Below, one piece after another: positions 33,873 through 43,449 of a stretch of 64,000 bases of DNA (within the stretch, counting starts at the first letter, position 1; every line of letters starts with the position of its first letter). The DNA is from Ambrosia x helenae. Lineage: Eukaryota > Streptophyta > Magnoliopsida > Asterales > Asteraceae. The notes under the pieces are model-generated. The model did not search any database, had not been told where the DNA came from, and saw nothing but the letters and a program-made list of their open reading frames with translations. The stretch lies in the NCBI GenBank assembly GCA_030844895.1, contig CM061227.1, positions 78,317,738 to 78,381,737 of the forward strand. The letters are read 5' to 3'. The translations under genes and the position numbers were made by a program.

Positions 33873-35740
33873 ACAAACATATTTGACCCAAACCTTCCAG
33901 TTCCACTACAACAAATCCCTTCTAGGCCATAACCATCTATACTATTACAAGAATGATCTAATACAAACCATCTAATTAAATTCATTCCCACCATAAAATT
34001 ATTATGAACCAAAACAAGCAGCCATAACCAGTCATCCCATTCCCACCATAAAATTCCCAGCCCCTTCCAAAAACAGAACCCACAAAACCTATTACTAAAA
34101 ACAAGAAAAGGTCTAAGAAAAACACACATCAAAGTATAATAGGTTTCCCATCCTTGTAAGGTTCTAAAAAATGCAAAAAATTTGGGGGAGGAGAATAATG
34201 TCCTAATCACAAGAATGGGGTCCATCCTTATCTCTCCAGGGGTTAAGCTTACTCCAAGCTTTTTACCTAACCACCAATCAACAATCGCAGAGTTGAATCC
34301 ATATTTATAAAGTAAAAAGGAATCCAACAGATTAATTAAAATAATAAAACCAAACAATATCATTTGAATCAAAACAGGAGACTTATACAGCCAGATCTCT
34401 ACCCAAACGCTTTTAGTACTCCTTATAACTGCAAGTTCCCAGAAAATTAACCCTTCCCCCCCACAGAGCAAGTGCCCTAGACTCATGAAAGACACAATAC
34501 CACAACTGAAAAGGCACAACAAAGGCCATAAAGACCAAAAGGTTCCTGACCAGTGATAGGTACTATAAAATGCAAAACATAGGGAGGAAATTAATGTCCT
34601 AAAATCACTGGTCAGTTCCAACCTTATCTCTCCATGGGCTGAGCATACTCCATGCTCCATTCCTAACCACCAATCAATTAACGCAGAATTAATCTCAATC
34701 TCATGATATGAGAGAAAGATCAAAAGAATCAGACTCAACTGGACACAAACAAATGAAAAAAGAAGCAAATAAGATGGCTTTATCCACCAGATCTCTACCC
34801 AAACGTATTTTTGCAAATAAGTACACCTTATATCAGCAGCTTCCCTATAATTACTTCCCATCCCACCCAGAGACAAAAGCCTCTGACTCAAAACAGACTC
34901 AATACTCAAATGAAAATGGCTCAACAAAGGCCACAAGGGCCAAAAGGTTTCTGACCAGTGAGTAGCACTAAAAAATACAAAATTAAGGGTGGAAATAAAT
35001 TTCCTAAACTCACTGATCATGTCCATCCTTATCTCTCCATAGTATAGGCTTACTCCAAGCCATAACAGTCCTAAATCCCCTTTAAATAAAGCAGAATTGA
35101 ATCCAACCTTAAGACAAGGCATGAAATTCAACAGATCTTTTTTAAAAGAAAAACCATAAGGCACATATTGAGATAAAAAGGAAGACCCAAAGGCCCAGAT
35201 CACTACCCATACAGATATCAGATCCCTTATATCACCAGATCCCATGAAACTCCCCCTCCCATGATACCAAAACAAAGACCACAAAACAATGACAAAACAC
35301 AACAGGCTCAACAAAAAGATCATATATCTCAGGGTCACTCTCCATTGTTTAGTACTAGAAAGCAAGAAAAAAATACACCAAATAAAAAAGAGCCTATAAA
35401 CAATGGAGAATTCCATCCTTATCACTCCAGGTGTAAAGCTTACTCCAAGCTTATTCAACCTAATTCCCAGAACCAAATGAGCAATACTAGACTTATCCTT
35501 ACCAAGTAAAAATAAGCCCATCGGATCACTAGATAAAAACACACTCAAAACACAGTTTATAAACAAACACACACACAAATAAAATTGATAAAAAACAGAA
35601 GGCATTAAAAGCCAGAAAACTACCCAAAGCATATTTGTACACCTTATATCAGCTGTTTCCCATAAACTCCCAAAACCCCTTTCCCAGAACAGAATCACAC
35701 TACCTCTTATCAGCATAACACCATTCATCATAAATTCCAT
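33845..35740 (-). CDS. LINE ORF3: 631-residue hydrophobic protein of four tandem repeats
   Basis: I do not recognise this protein. It is rich in Phe, Leu, Trp and Ile with several membrane-like stretches (for example MLWVVFWLLMPSVFYQFYLC and IQMILFGFIILINLLDSF). Four repeats of 130-139 residues each contain an ADIRCT...VWVEIW block and an LGVSLTPGEIRMD block, followed by HWSGTFWSLWPLL-type sequence. The DNA anchors lie at 35642/35225/34826/34421 and 35417/35027/34622/34226. The spacings are all multiples of three, so the frame has survived through every repeat. It starts 13 nt before the ORF2 stop. A T/G-rich sense strand lowers stop frequency and favours hydrophobic codons, so chance is not excluded. 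Confidence 0.5.
   Translation of the reverse strand: MEFMMNGVMLIRGSVILFWERGFGSLWETADIRCTNMLWVVFWLLMPSVFYQFYLCVCLFINCVLSVFLSSDPMGLFLLGKDKSSIAHLVLGIRLNKLGVSFTPGVIRMEFSIVYRLFFIWCIFFLLSSTKQWRVTLRYMIFLLSLLCFVIVLWSLFWYHGRGSFMGSGDIRDLISVWVVIWAFGSSFLSQYVPYGFSFKKDLLNFMPCLKVGFNSALFKGDLGLLWLGVSLYYGEIRMDMISEFRKFISTLNFVFFSATHWSETFWPLWPLLSHFHLSIESVLSQRLLSLGGMGSNYREAADIRCTYLQKYVWVEIWWIKPSYLLLFSFVCVQLSLILLIFLSYHEIEINSALIDWWLGMEHGVCSAHGEIRLELTSDFRTLISSLCFAFYSTYHWSGTFWSLWPLLCLFSCGIVSFMSLGHLLCGGEGLIFWELAVIRSTKSVWVEIWLYKSPVLIQMILFGFIILINLLDSFLLYKYGFNSAIVDWWLGKKLGVSLTPGEIRMDPILVIRTLFSSPKFFAFFRTLQGWETYYTLMCVFLRPFLVFSNRFCGFCFWKGLGILWWEWDDWLWLLVLVHNNFMVGMNLIRWFVLDHSCNSIDGYGLEGICCSGTGRFGSNMFVWNDLAVRV
34190..35660 (-). 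repeat. four ~400-bp tandem repeats in the LINE 3' region
   Basis: Plus-strand anchors CCTTATCTCTCCA-type (34226, 34622, 35027, 35417) and CCTTATA (34421, 34826, 35225, 35642) recur with periods 390-417 bp. The two anchors alternate about every 200 bp, hinting that each unit may itself be an old dimer. Confidence 0.8.
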
Positions 35741-38700
35741 ATAACTGCTGCCAGAGAACCTTTAATAGGCCTCTTAAAAGACAATCCCATCAACCTCATT
35801 CTCACCTCTTCAAAAATCTGATTTGCAACAACCTGGGTTGGTTTACTACTCTTCTTGAAAATTCTAGCATTTCTCTCTTGCCAAATAAAATAAACAGAAG
35901 CAGCAACAACCAACCTTTGAATCACACTCCAAATATTATTATTAAACTTCTTACTTTCAACAAAATCCACAATCTCCTCCCAACTATCAGGAGCCTGATC
36001 CAATCTAGCCATCAACTTCATTCTCCTCCAAACAGCATTAGTATACTCACACTCAAAAAACAAATGGTTGTGACTATCAGGAACACTGCCACATAAAAGA
36101 CATTTAAGATCATCCCTATTACTCCAAAGTAACATTCTGTCCTGAGTAGGCAACCTATATTTGAAGGCCAACCAAACAATAAAAGCATGCCTTGGAATAC
36201 ATTGAGAATACCACACAAAATTACCCCATTTCACCACATTCCCCTTCCTACACAGTTTATTATAAACATCCTTTGAAGAAAAAGCCACCAGTTTATTATT
36301 AACATCTATCCACATAAACTGATCCACCTTCCCACTACAAAGAATAGGAATATCCTCATTAACTAACCAAGGATACTTCTCATACCATCCTCTAGGAACA
36401 TTCCAATTATTGTTTAAAACCAGCTCAGACACCTTACAGTCCCATCCCAATCCAGTGTCTTTAATGTCTCTCCTATCAATCAAATTAATCAAAGGCCCTT
36501 TAGGGTGCCAAGGGTCAAACCAAGCATTAATTTTCCTGCCATTTCCCAACACAGCAGCATAGTTATCTTGTATGAACTTCCTACACCCCAACAATTGCTT
36601 CCAGAACCAAGAATCAGCATTAGCTTCATTTATGGACCAAAAATTCTTACCATGTAGTTTATAATTAACCACCCATTTGACCCAAATAGAATCTCTCTTA
36701 TTCAGAATACTCCAAATGTGTTTTGATATTAAGGCAATATTCCTATCCTTGAGAGAAGCTATATTAAGTCCCCCTTGATTCTTTGGTAAGCAAACACCCT
36801 CCCAACTCACCTTAGCAGCACCAGGCTTATAATCACCACTACTCCACAAAAAACATCTCATAAGTCTTTCCACATCATCTGCTAAAGTACTAGGCAGAAT
36901 AAATAAGGAAGACCAATACACCGTCAATGATGATAAAACTGATTGGACTAACTGTAGCCTTCCAGCATATGAAAGGAACTTATTCTTCCAATCCCCAGTT
37001 CTCTTCTTAACTTTATCAATAAGAACCCCACAATCCTTCAAATACAACCTTTTAGAATCCAAAGGAACACCCAAGTATTTAACTGGAAACACTCCAGTTT
37101 TAAACGGCATAATTTCAAGTATATCTTTCTGAATATCATCTTCAACATTACCAAAGAATATTTCACTTTTACTTTGGTTAGGAATCAATCCAGAACAAGA
37201 ACTAAATTCATCCAATGCCTCTTTCAGGACTTTCATAGACTCAGCATCAGCATCCCCAAAAATAATTAGATCATCAGCAAAACAGAGATGTGTTAACTTG
37301 ATAGCCTCACACTTCCAATGATATTTGAAATAAGCAGCACACTCAACTCTCCTCTTGATCATCAGATTGAGAATTTCCATAACCAAAGTGAATAAATAAG
37401 GGGATATAGGATCCCCTTGTCTTAATCCCCTTTCACCTTTGAAAAATCCATGAAGACTACCATTAATATTAATAGAATAAGACACAGTTTGTAAACAAAC
37501 CATAACCCATCTAATAAACTTCTCATGAAAACCAAAATGGATCAGGCATTGATGTACAAACTCATGATCAACAGAATCATATGCTTTCTGAAGATCAATT
37601 TTTAAAGCAACTCTAGGGATCCCTCTAACCCACTGGTAACCTTTAATCAATTCCTGAGCTAAAAGGATGTTATCACTAATCATTCTCCCTGGAATGAAAG
37701 CACTTTGAGAATTATCTACAATCATCCCCAAAAACTCCTTAAGCCTGTTACACAGCACCTTACTAATACATTTATAAATCACATTGCAACAAGCAATAGG
37801 CCTGAACTCACTCACCTTAGAAGGATTCTTCACTTTAGGAATAACTGACACAACCGTAGCATTCATCTCTCTCAACAGCTTCCCATTATCAAAGAATTCC
37901 TTCACCGCATCACAAACATCACTCCCAACAATATCCCAAGCAGCCTTAAAAAATTTAGCCGTGTACCCATCAGGACCAGGGGCTTTATTATCTTCAATAT
38001 GAAACATGGCTTCTTTCACTTCATCATTGGTAACCCTTCTAACCATAAATTCAGCAACACCCTCAGGTAGCTTGTTAGTAAATAAAGAATCAGCATCATT
38101 AATCATGTTAACAGATCCTTTTTTACCAAGTAAACCAGAATAGAAATTGACAAATGCATTTCCAACCCCCTCATCAGTATGCACTGACCCATCCAAATCT
38201 TCAATTTGCAATACCCTATTGAAAATTTGTCTTTGCTTCACTGAGTGAAAAAAATACTTAGAATTCCTATCCCCCACTTTCAACCAGTGAACTTTAGATT
38301 TCTGCTTAAGTAGGGATTCTTCCTCAACCAAGGCATCATTATATAGTTTTAAATACACCCCCTCTTCTTCCCTTAACTCCACATTTCAAGGATCATCCAA
38401 AACATCCTGCAGAATCTTTTCAAGCTCACATTTCAAAGAATTTACTTTAGTATGGAGATTCCCATTACTAAAATGTAACTTCCTTAAAGGCTTCTTCAAT
38501 CTTTTAAGCTTAGTAACTAAACCAAACATTTTAAATCCCTCCACCTCCTCCTCCCATCTCTTCATAACTGTATTAGTGAAATTATCTTTATCAACAAGAT
38601 AATTCCAAAATCTAAAAGATTTCTGACCTGTTTTCTTAGTTGAAGGCCAATTCATAATAGCAGGTGAATGATCAGAAATAGAAAAAGGCAGAAATTTCAC

Positions 38701-39360
38701 CACTGCAGCAGAGAACTGATTAAGAAAAGAAATATTCCCCATCACCCTGTCAAGCTTCTCCAATAAACCATCCACATTACCAGGTTTCTGAGTCCATGTA
38801 AACTTCATACCAGTCCATGGAATATCATTAATAGAAATATCAGCCACACATTCTCTAAAATCCACCATACCATAATTAACAGAGTTAGCTTCAATATTCT
38901 TTTCATGATCTTCAAGGATGGCATTAAAATCTCCCAAGATAGACCAAGGGACATCATTAATCAAGCTAGAATGCCTTCTCAAATTATCCCATAAAGACCT
39001 CCTCTCAATAACTCTAGTATATCCATATACAAAAGAGCAGAAAAATCTACTAGAGTTATCAACAGGACACACCATACAATGCATAACCTGATCAGTCATA
39101 CTTAGAGGAATAACATCAACAACTCTAGAATCCCAACCCACCAATATCCTCACCCAATTACTACACCATTCAGCATTAGAAATCCAGTTCCATCCCCTCA
39201 AAATATTAGAACAAACCTTATCAAGGTTCAATGGCATCACTCTAGTCTCAACAAGACAACAAATACAAATATTATTATCATTAATTAACTTCCTAACAAT
39301 ACTCTGCTTTATACCAGAAGATACCCCCCTCACATTCCAACACATGATACCACTCTTCAT
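35728..39360 (-). pseudogene. LINE ORF2: endonuclease, reverse transcriptase, zf-RVT (one in-frame stop)
   Basis: The protein of about 1,210 codons starts MKSGIMCWNVRG. The apurinic-type endonuclease shows its signature blocks: WNVRG, LVETRV, SILGDFNAI and SDHSPAI. The RT shows EFRPIACCNVIYKCISKV, AFIPGR, DLQKAYDSVD, GLRQGDPISPYLF and catalytic FADD (about 37270-37281). A C-terminal zf-RVT region follows (FIVWLAFKYRLPTQDRM, CLLCG...HLFFEC). A single TGA at 38386-38388 separates endonuclease from RT in the same frame; everything else is open. It nicks target DNA and reverse-transcribes the LINE RNA. One stop and intact motifs suggest recent inactivation. No RNase H domain is visible. Confidence 0.9.
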
Positions 39361-39842
39361 AATAAATCATTCAGTAAAGGAGAATCCTCCAATCTAGAGG
39401 AATTCTCAGCATTCTCATCATCACAAGCCATAAAAACAGCAGTCTCATCAGTCTCAGGCAGAACCTCAGTAGCCTCAATTATTTTATCAAGCATAAGCTT
39501 ATCCCATTGCTCAAAGAAAAGTTTGATTTGCCCCACATTCCACTTCCTCAAAACCTCATTGGATGGGCAAGTTTTGTTTAAGACATAATGAGCCACCTCA
39601 TTAAACTGATCATCATTCATCTTGAAATATCCAGTCTTAGTATTCACTTTAGACTGAATATTAATCTCCCTTTGCTTAGGCAAAGCACTCTTGGTACTTT
39701 CACCACTTGTGACCTCCTTCTTTGTTCCTGAAGATTCTCCCACAGAATTCATTTTCAAATCCTTCTCATTGATCTTACAAACAGGCTTGACATTCACCCC
39801 ATTATTCTTTACACCAGAATCAATCCTAATATCCTCAACCAC
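39357..39842 (-). pseudogene. C-terminal part of LINE ORF1, shifted frame
   Basis: This frame overlaps the end of the 868-residue ORF1 frame by 34 nt and continues its coding style (VEDIRIDSGVKNNGVNVKPV, charged and Asn/Ser-rich). A single indel near 39825 probably separated it. It ends in TTATTATGA, and the last ATGA contains the ORF2 start codon, so ORF1 stop and ORF2 start overlap. Confidence 0.7.
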
Positions 39843-42415
39843 ATTCTTCCCTTTAATATTCTTCCTTCCAGATTCAGCCCCACATCATTCACCCCATTAG
39901 AAGCCTTTTCCTGCATATTCTTACCCACAGTATTATCCTCCTCCTCATTCCCTCCCAAAAGGTCCTCCTTAAGAGCAGCAAAAGTATTCTTTAAACTGAT
40001 ATTATTATTATCATTATGCTTTTTATTATCATTATGTTTTATATTATCATTATGTTTAGTATTATTATTATTCTTATTATTACCACCAAGAGTCCTGCCA
40101 TCACCCTTAACCACCCATTGTCTACCCCCATTCACATTTCCTTGATGTCTATTGCCCCCACCAGAACCCCCTTGATTCCCATTCCCTTTATTACCAATAA
40201 ACTTTCCATTCATACCCCCTCCCAGATTTCTAGCATTACTATTACCCTGCACACCCCCAGCAACATTCCCCTTATTCCTAACCACTTTGTTATTTCTGCC
40301 CACCATTTGATATCCATCACTATCAATTCCAGAAACAGGTAAATCAGAAAGACTTGCCTGATATAAATCCTTCAGCAGCTTTTCAGTTCTTCCAGCCACT
40401 TCCTCAGCAGACAACTCTCTATTCTTACAACCCTCAAAGTCATGCCCAAAAACCTTGCAAACAGAACACTTCTTTACCTTAACTTGATATTCAACTTTAA
40501 TTTCCCTGGTGAAAGCAGCTTTATCACCATCAGCAGGATAAAATGCTTTCACATAATCAGGAAGTACCTTCTCAGCACTCACCTCAACTAATACTCTAGC
40601 AAATCCTGCCCTCCCCTCTTTCTTCTTACACCTCTCAGCAGTAATCTTATCTAACATCAAAGGATTCCCTACCATACTCAACATACTACAAATACTTTCT
40701 TTATTCCATAACTCCAAAGGCATGTTAGGAATAGTCACCCAAATAGGAATAGAGACCGGTTCCACTTTATCTAAACAGATCCCAATTTCCCATCTCTTAA
40801 GACAAAGAGGAATATTATTGATAACCCAAGGACCTTTATCAATAGCATCCAATAACCCTTCCTCATTCTTAAATTTAAAGAAATACACCCCTGCCCCATT
40901 GGAAGATACATCAGCAATTCCAAACCTCTTCCACATTCTAAACAGATGGTACCTAACCATTCCAATAGAGAGATTATTACCCACAAAGTAACCATATAGA
41001 TAAGAACTATATGCCACTTTAGCTTCCATAATCTTTTCAGGTCTAATAACAGCCACCTCTTCCCCATTATCAAGCACCTTAGGAGGATAAAACATAACTT
41101 TGGTATCCAGAACATCATTGTCCTTATCCTTAGCAATTTCAGCAAAGGATAATACACCCTTCTTCTTATCCTCAGTCTTCATATCCTGATTGCTTGCAGA
41201 AAACACCACATCCTCCCTTAATGAAACAGAATCCATAATGGACTTAGGCAATGGTTTCATATTCTTAATTGATTTCACATCATCATTAGTAAGTTTAATA
41301 GGTCCCATTTCAGCAGATTTCTTTTGAATAAGTTTCTTCATAGAAGGAGTCTTAAGAATACCCCTCCAAGGAAGCCTCTTCTGTGAACCACTATCCATCA
41401 CTTTCACAGTCACAACAGAACTCTCATTACCCCTAGTCTCCCCCTCCTTCTTCTTATTCTCAGCCTGAATCTCTTTCAACCTAAGTTCACTCTTACCCCC
41501 CAATAATACCTCCCCACTCTTATCAACCACAATTCCTTCCCCAGCACCAGGTTTATATTCAAACACCTGAGTCTCAGCAGACAACTTGAGCCTAAGCTCA
41601 CTATCAACATCCTTCTTAGCTTTAGAATTCTTACTACCCAAAACCACTCTGACAGGAACAACATTAGAGTGAGACTTCTCAGCAACAGATAACAATTCTT
41701 GTGAAGAAACATTATCAGGTAACACCTCTTCTGCATTAACCAAACACTCTTCAGAATAAGTTTTGAGATAAAGTCCATCCCCCCACATAGTTTTCCTGCT
41801 CTTCACTCTAATTCCTTCATTTCTAACTGATCTCTTCTTCCTCTTATCCAACCAAACAAAATTATCACCTATGCCCACATCAAACACATTCAGAGAAGTA
41901 TTAATCTGAGGAAACCTAATACCTCTACCTTCCTCCTTCATGTCCACATCACCATCACTGATATTACTGTCACCAGATCCACAATAACCCCTAGCACTCA
42001 TAAAACTAGCAATAACTTCCAAAATAAGACCATACTTCCCATCCAGTTTCTTACTAAAAGGAAGATCTCTTCCAGCCACTTCCAAATCGACCAGACGATT
42101 AACAGATTCCAATTTCCCCATCCCAGCTAATTTAATTAAATCTAGAGTTTCATTAAGCATACGATACTTCCAATTATTCCCAAACAAAGTTTTCAGCAAA
42201 CAAACAACATCAGCACTAATGACCAGAGTATCAGTTTTACCTGGACGAATTCGATTCAATACCACCTGCTGATCTCCACCCTTAGCAACTCCTTCAGTAG
42301 CAGAATCATCCTTCATACCATCCATACCATGACTATCAATCATCAATTCATTAACTATATCCGGAGGAATAGCCGGTGGAGGATCCGGCAACGGAACCCT
42401 ATTAACAGGTTCCAT
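39809..42415 (-). CDS. LINE ORF1: DUF4283-like RNA-binding protein with zinc knuckle
   Basis: The 868-residue frame starts MEPVNRVPLPDPPP. The N-terminal ~440 residues are low-complexity and charged. A DUF4283-type domain follows (AYSSYLYGYFVGNNLSIGMV, RMWKRFGI, GPWVINNIPLCLKRWE, PIWVTIPNMPLELWN), then a CCHC knuckle CSVCKVFGHDFEGC near residue 680. The tail is Gly/Asn-rich (GGGMNGKFIGNKGNG) with short KHNDN repeats. This is the usual order for plant L1 ORF1, which binds LINE RNA. The N-terminal extension is longer than I would expect. The true C-terminus is probably the shifted frame at 39357-39842. Confidence 0.85.
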   Translation of the reverse strand: MEPVNRVPLPDPPPAIPPDIVNELMIDSHGMDGMKDDSATEGVAKGGDQQVVLNRIRPGKTDTLVISADVVCLLKTLFGNNWKYRMLNETLDLIKLAGMGKLESVNRLVDLEVAGRDLPFSKKLDGKYGLILEVIASFMSARGYCGSGDSNISDGDVDMKEEGRGIRFPQINTSLNVFDVGIGDNFVWLDKRKKRSVRNEGIRVKSRKTMWGDGLYLKTYSEECLVNAEEVLPDNVSSQELLSVAEKSHSNVVPVRVVLGSKNSKAKKDVDSELRLKLSAETQVFEYKPGAGEGIVVDKSGEVLLGGKSELRLKEIQAENKKKEGETRGNESSVVTVKVMDSGSQKRLPWRGILKTPSMKKLIQKKSAEMGPIKLTNDDVKSIKNMKPLPKSIMDSVSLREDVVFSASNQDMKTEDKKKGVLSFAEIAKDKDNDVLDTKVMFYPPKVLDNGEEVAVIRPEKIMEAKVAYSSYLYGYFVGNNLSIGMVRYHLFRMWKRFGIADVSSNGAGVYFFKFKNEEGLLDAIDKGPWVINNIPLCLKRWEIGICLDKVEPVSIPIWVTIPNMPLELWNKESICSMLSMVGNPLMLDKITAERCKKKEGRAGFARVLVEVSAEKVLPDYVKAFYPADGDKAAFTREIKVEYQVKVKKCSVCKVFGHDFEGCKNRELSAEEVAGRTEKLLKDLYQASLSDLPVSGIDSDGYQMVGRNNKVVRNKGNVAGGVQGNSNARNLGGGMNGKFIGNKGNGNQGGSGGGNRHQGNVNGGRQWVVKGDGRTLGGNNKNNNNTKHNDNIKHNDNKKHNDNNNISLKNTFAALKEDLLGGNEEEDNTVGKNMQEKASNGVNDVGLNLEGRILKGRMWLRILGLILV

Positions 42416-42602
42416 AAGAATACGTGCACTGTGAAGATTCTGATAACTACAAAGTTATCAGAACAGTGAAACACGAAGAAGAACAAAGGGAATTAGGGTA
42501 AAGAAGAACAAGAAAAGAGAAACGAGGAGAAGAAGACACTGAATCGCCACAATCGCCCGATATCAGAGAGAAAACCCTATTTCCTAGCTTCGTATACATT
42601 AT
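42416..42602 (-). other. LINE 5' UTR
   Basis: 187 nt lie between the right target duplicate and the ORF1 ATG. It is purine-rich in the sense strand complement (AAGAAGAACAAAG-type) and no other feature is seen. Confidence 0.7.
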
Positions 42603-42618
42603 ATTTTTCCAAAACTTT
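42603..42618. repeat. right target site duplication of the LINE
   Basis: ATTTTTCCAAAACTTT is identical to 33249-33264. Copia-3 sequence resumes immediately after it. Confidence 0.9.
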
Positions 42619-43082
<464 letters not shown>

Positions 43083-43444
43083 GTATTGATCAATGGAAAC
43101 GAACAGAATCGTTGATTAAAAGTTAAAACCCTAAACTGATTGATTCTTGATCTTAAACTGTTGTTAGAATAGGTTGATCGGTCATATTAGGATCAATGTG
43201 AATCAAAAACAATGATTGAAATGGATTTAACAACGATTTGGTAATTTTAAATATGATCGGGTCACATTCGAACCTATCGAAGGGTCGAATGAAGACTTTT
43301 TGATCGAATGTAGTGATTTTAATCACATTCGAACTTCTGAAAACACATTCGAACCCACGTTGGATCGAATGAAACAACTTTTAACCAAAATTTTGTTTTT
43401 ATCCTTTTTAACAAGTTTAAATGTTTTGTTTGATTGTTTTGCAG
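43083..43444 (+). other. intron-like segment before the copia-3 third ORF
   Basis: Donor-like ACAG/GTATTGAT at 43083 and acceptor-like GATTGTTTTGCAG ending at 43444 enclose 362 nt. The acceptor is five bases before the ATG of the third ORF. The interior contains several CATTCGAACC/GGTCGAATG motifs. Confidence 0.5.
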
Positions 43445-43449
43445 ATAAA

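Larger units (their letters stand above)
33265..42602 (-). mobile_element. LINE (L1-type), 9.3 kb, with four ORFs and 3' tandem repeats
   Basis: This is a full-length minus-strand LINE bounded by a 16-bp target duplication, with a short poly(A) (T-run 33262-33274 on plus). Order in the sense direction: 187-nt 5' UTR, ORF1 (RNA-binding, frameshifted), ORF2 (endonuclease, RT, zf-RVT; one in-frame stop), ORF3 (631 codons, four tandem repeats), ORF4 (144 codons), 3' UTR. The usual plant L1 ends soon after ORF2; the additional 2.3 kb is unusual. Confidence 0.9.

Noticed and set aside
34190..35660. Tandem repeats as a satellite unrelated to the LINE
   Set aside because: They lie between the LINE's target duplications, upstream of its poly(A), so they belong to the element.
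35878..36096. Plus-strand frames opposite the LINE ORFs
   Set aside because: Antisense shadows of ORF2 with no family match; the minus-strand frames carry all known domain motifs.
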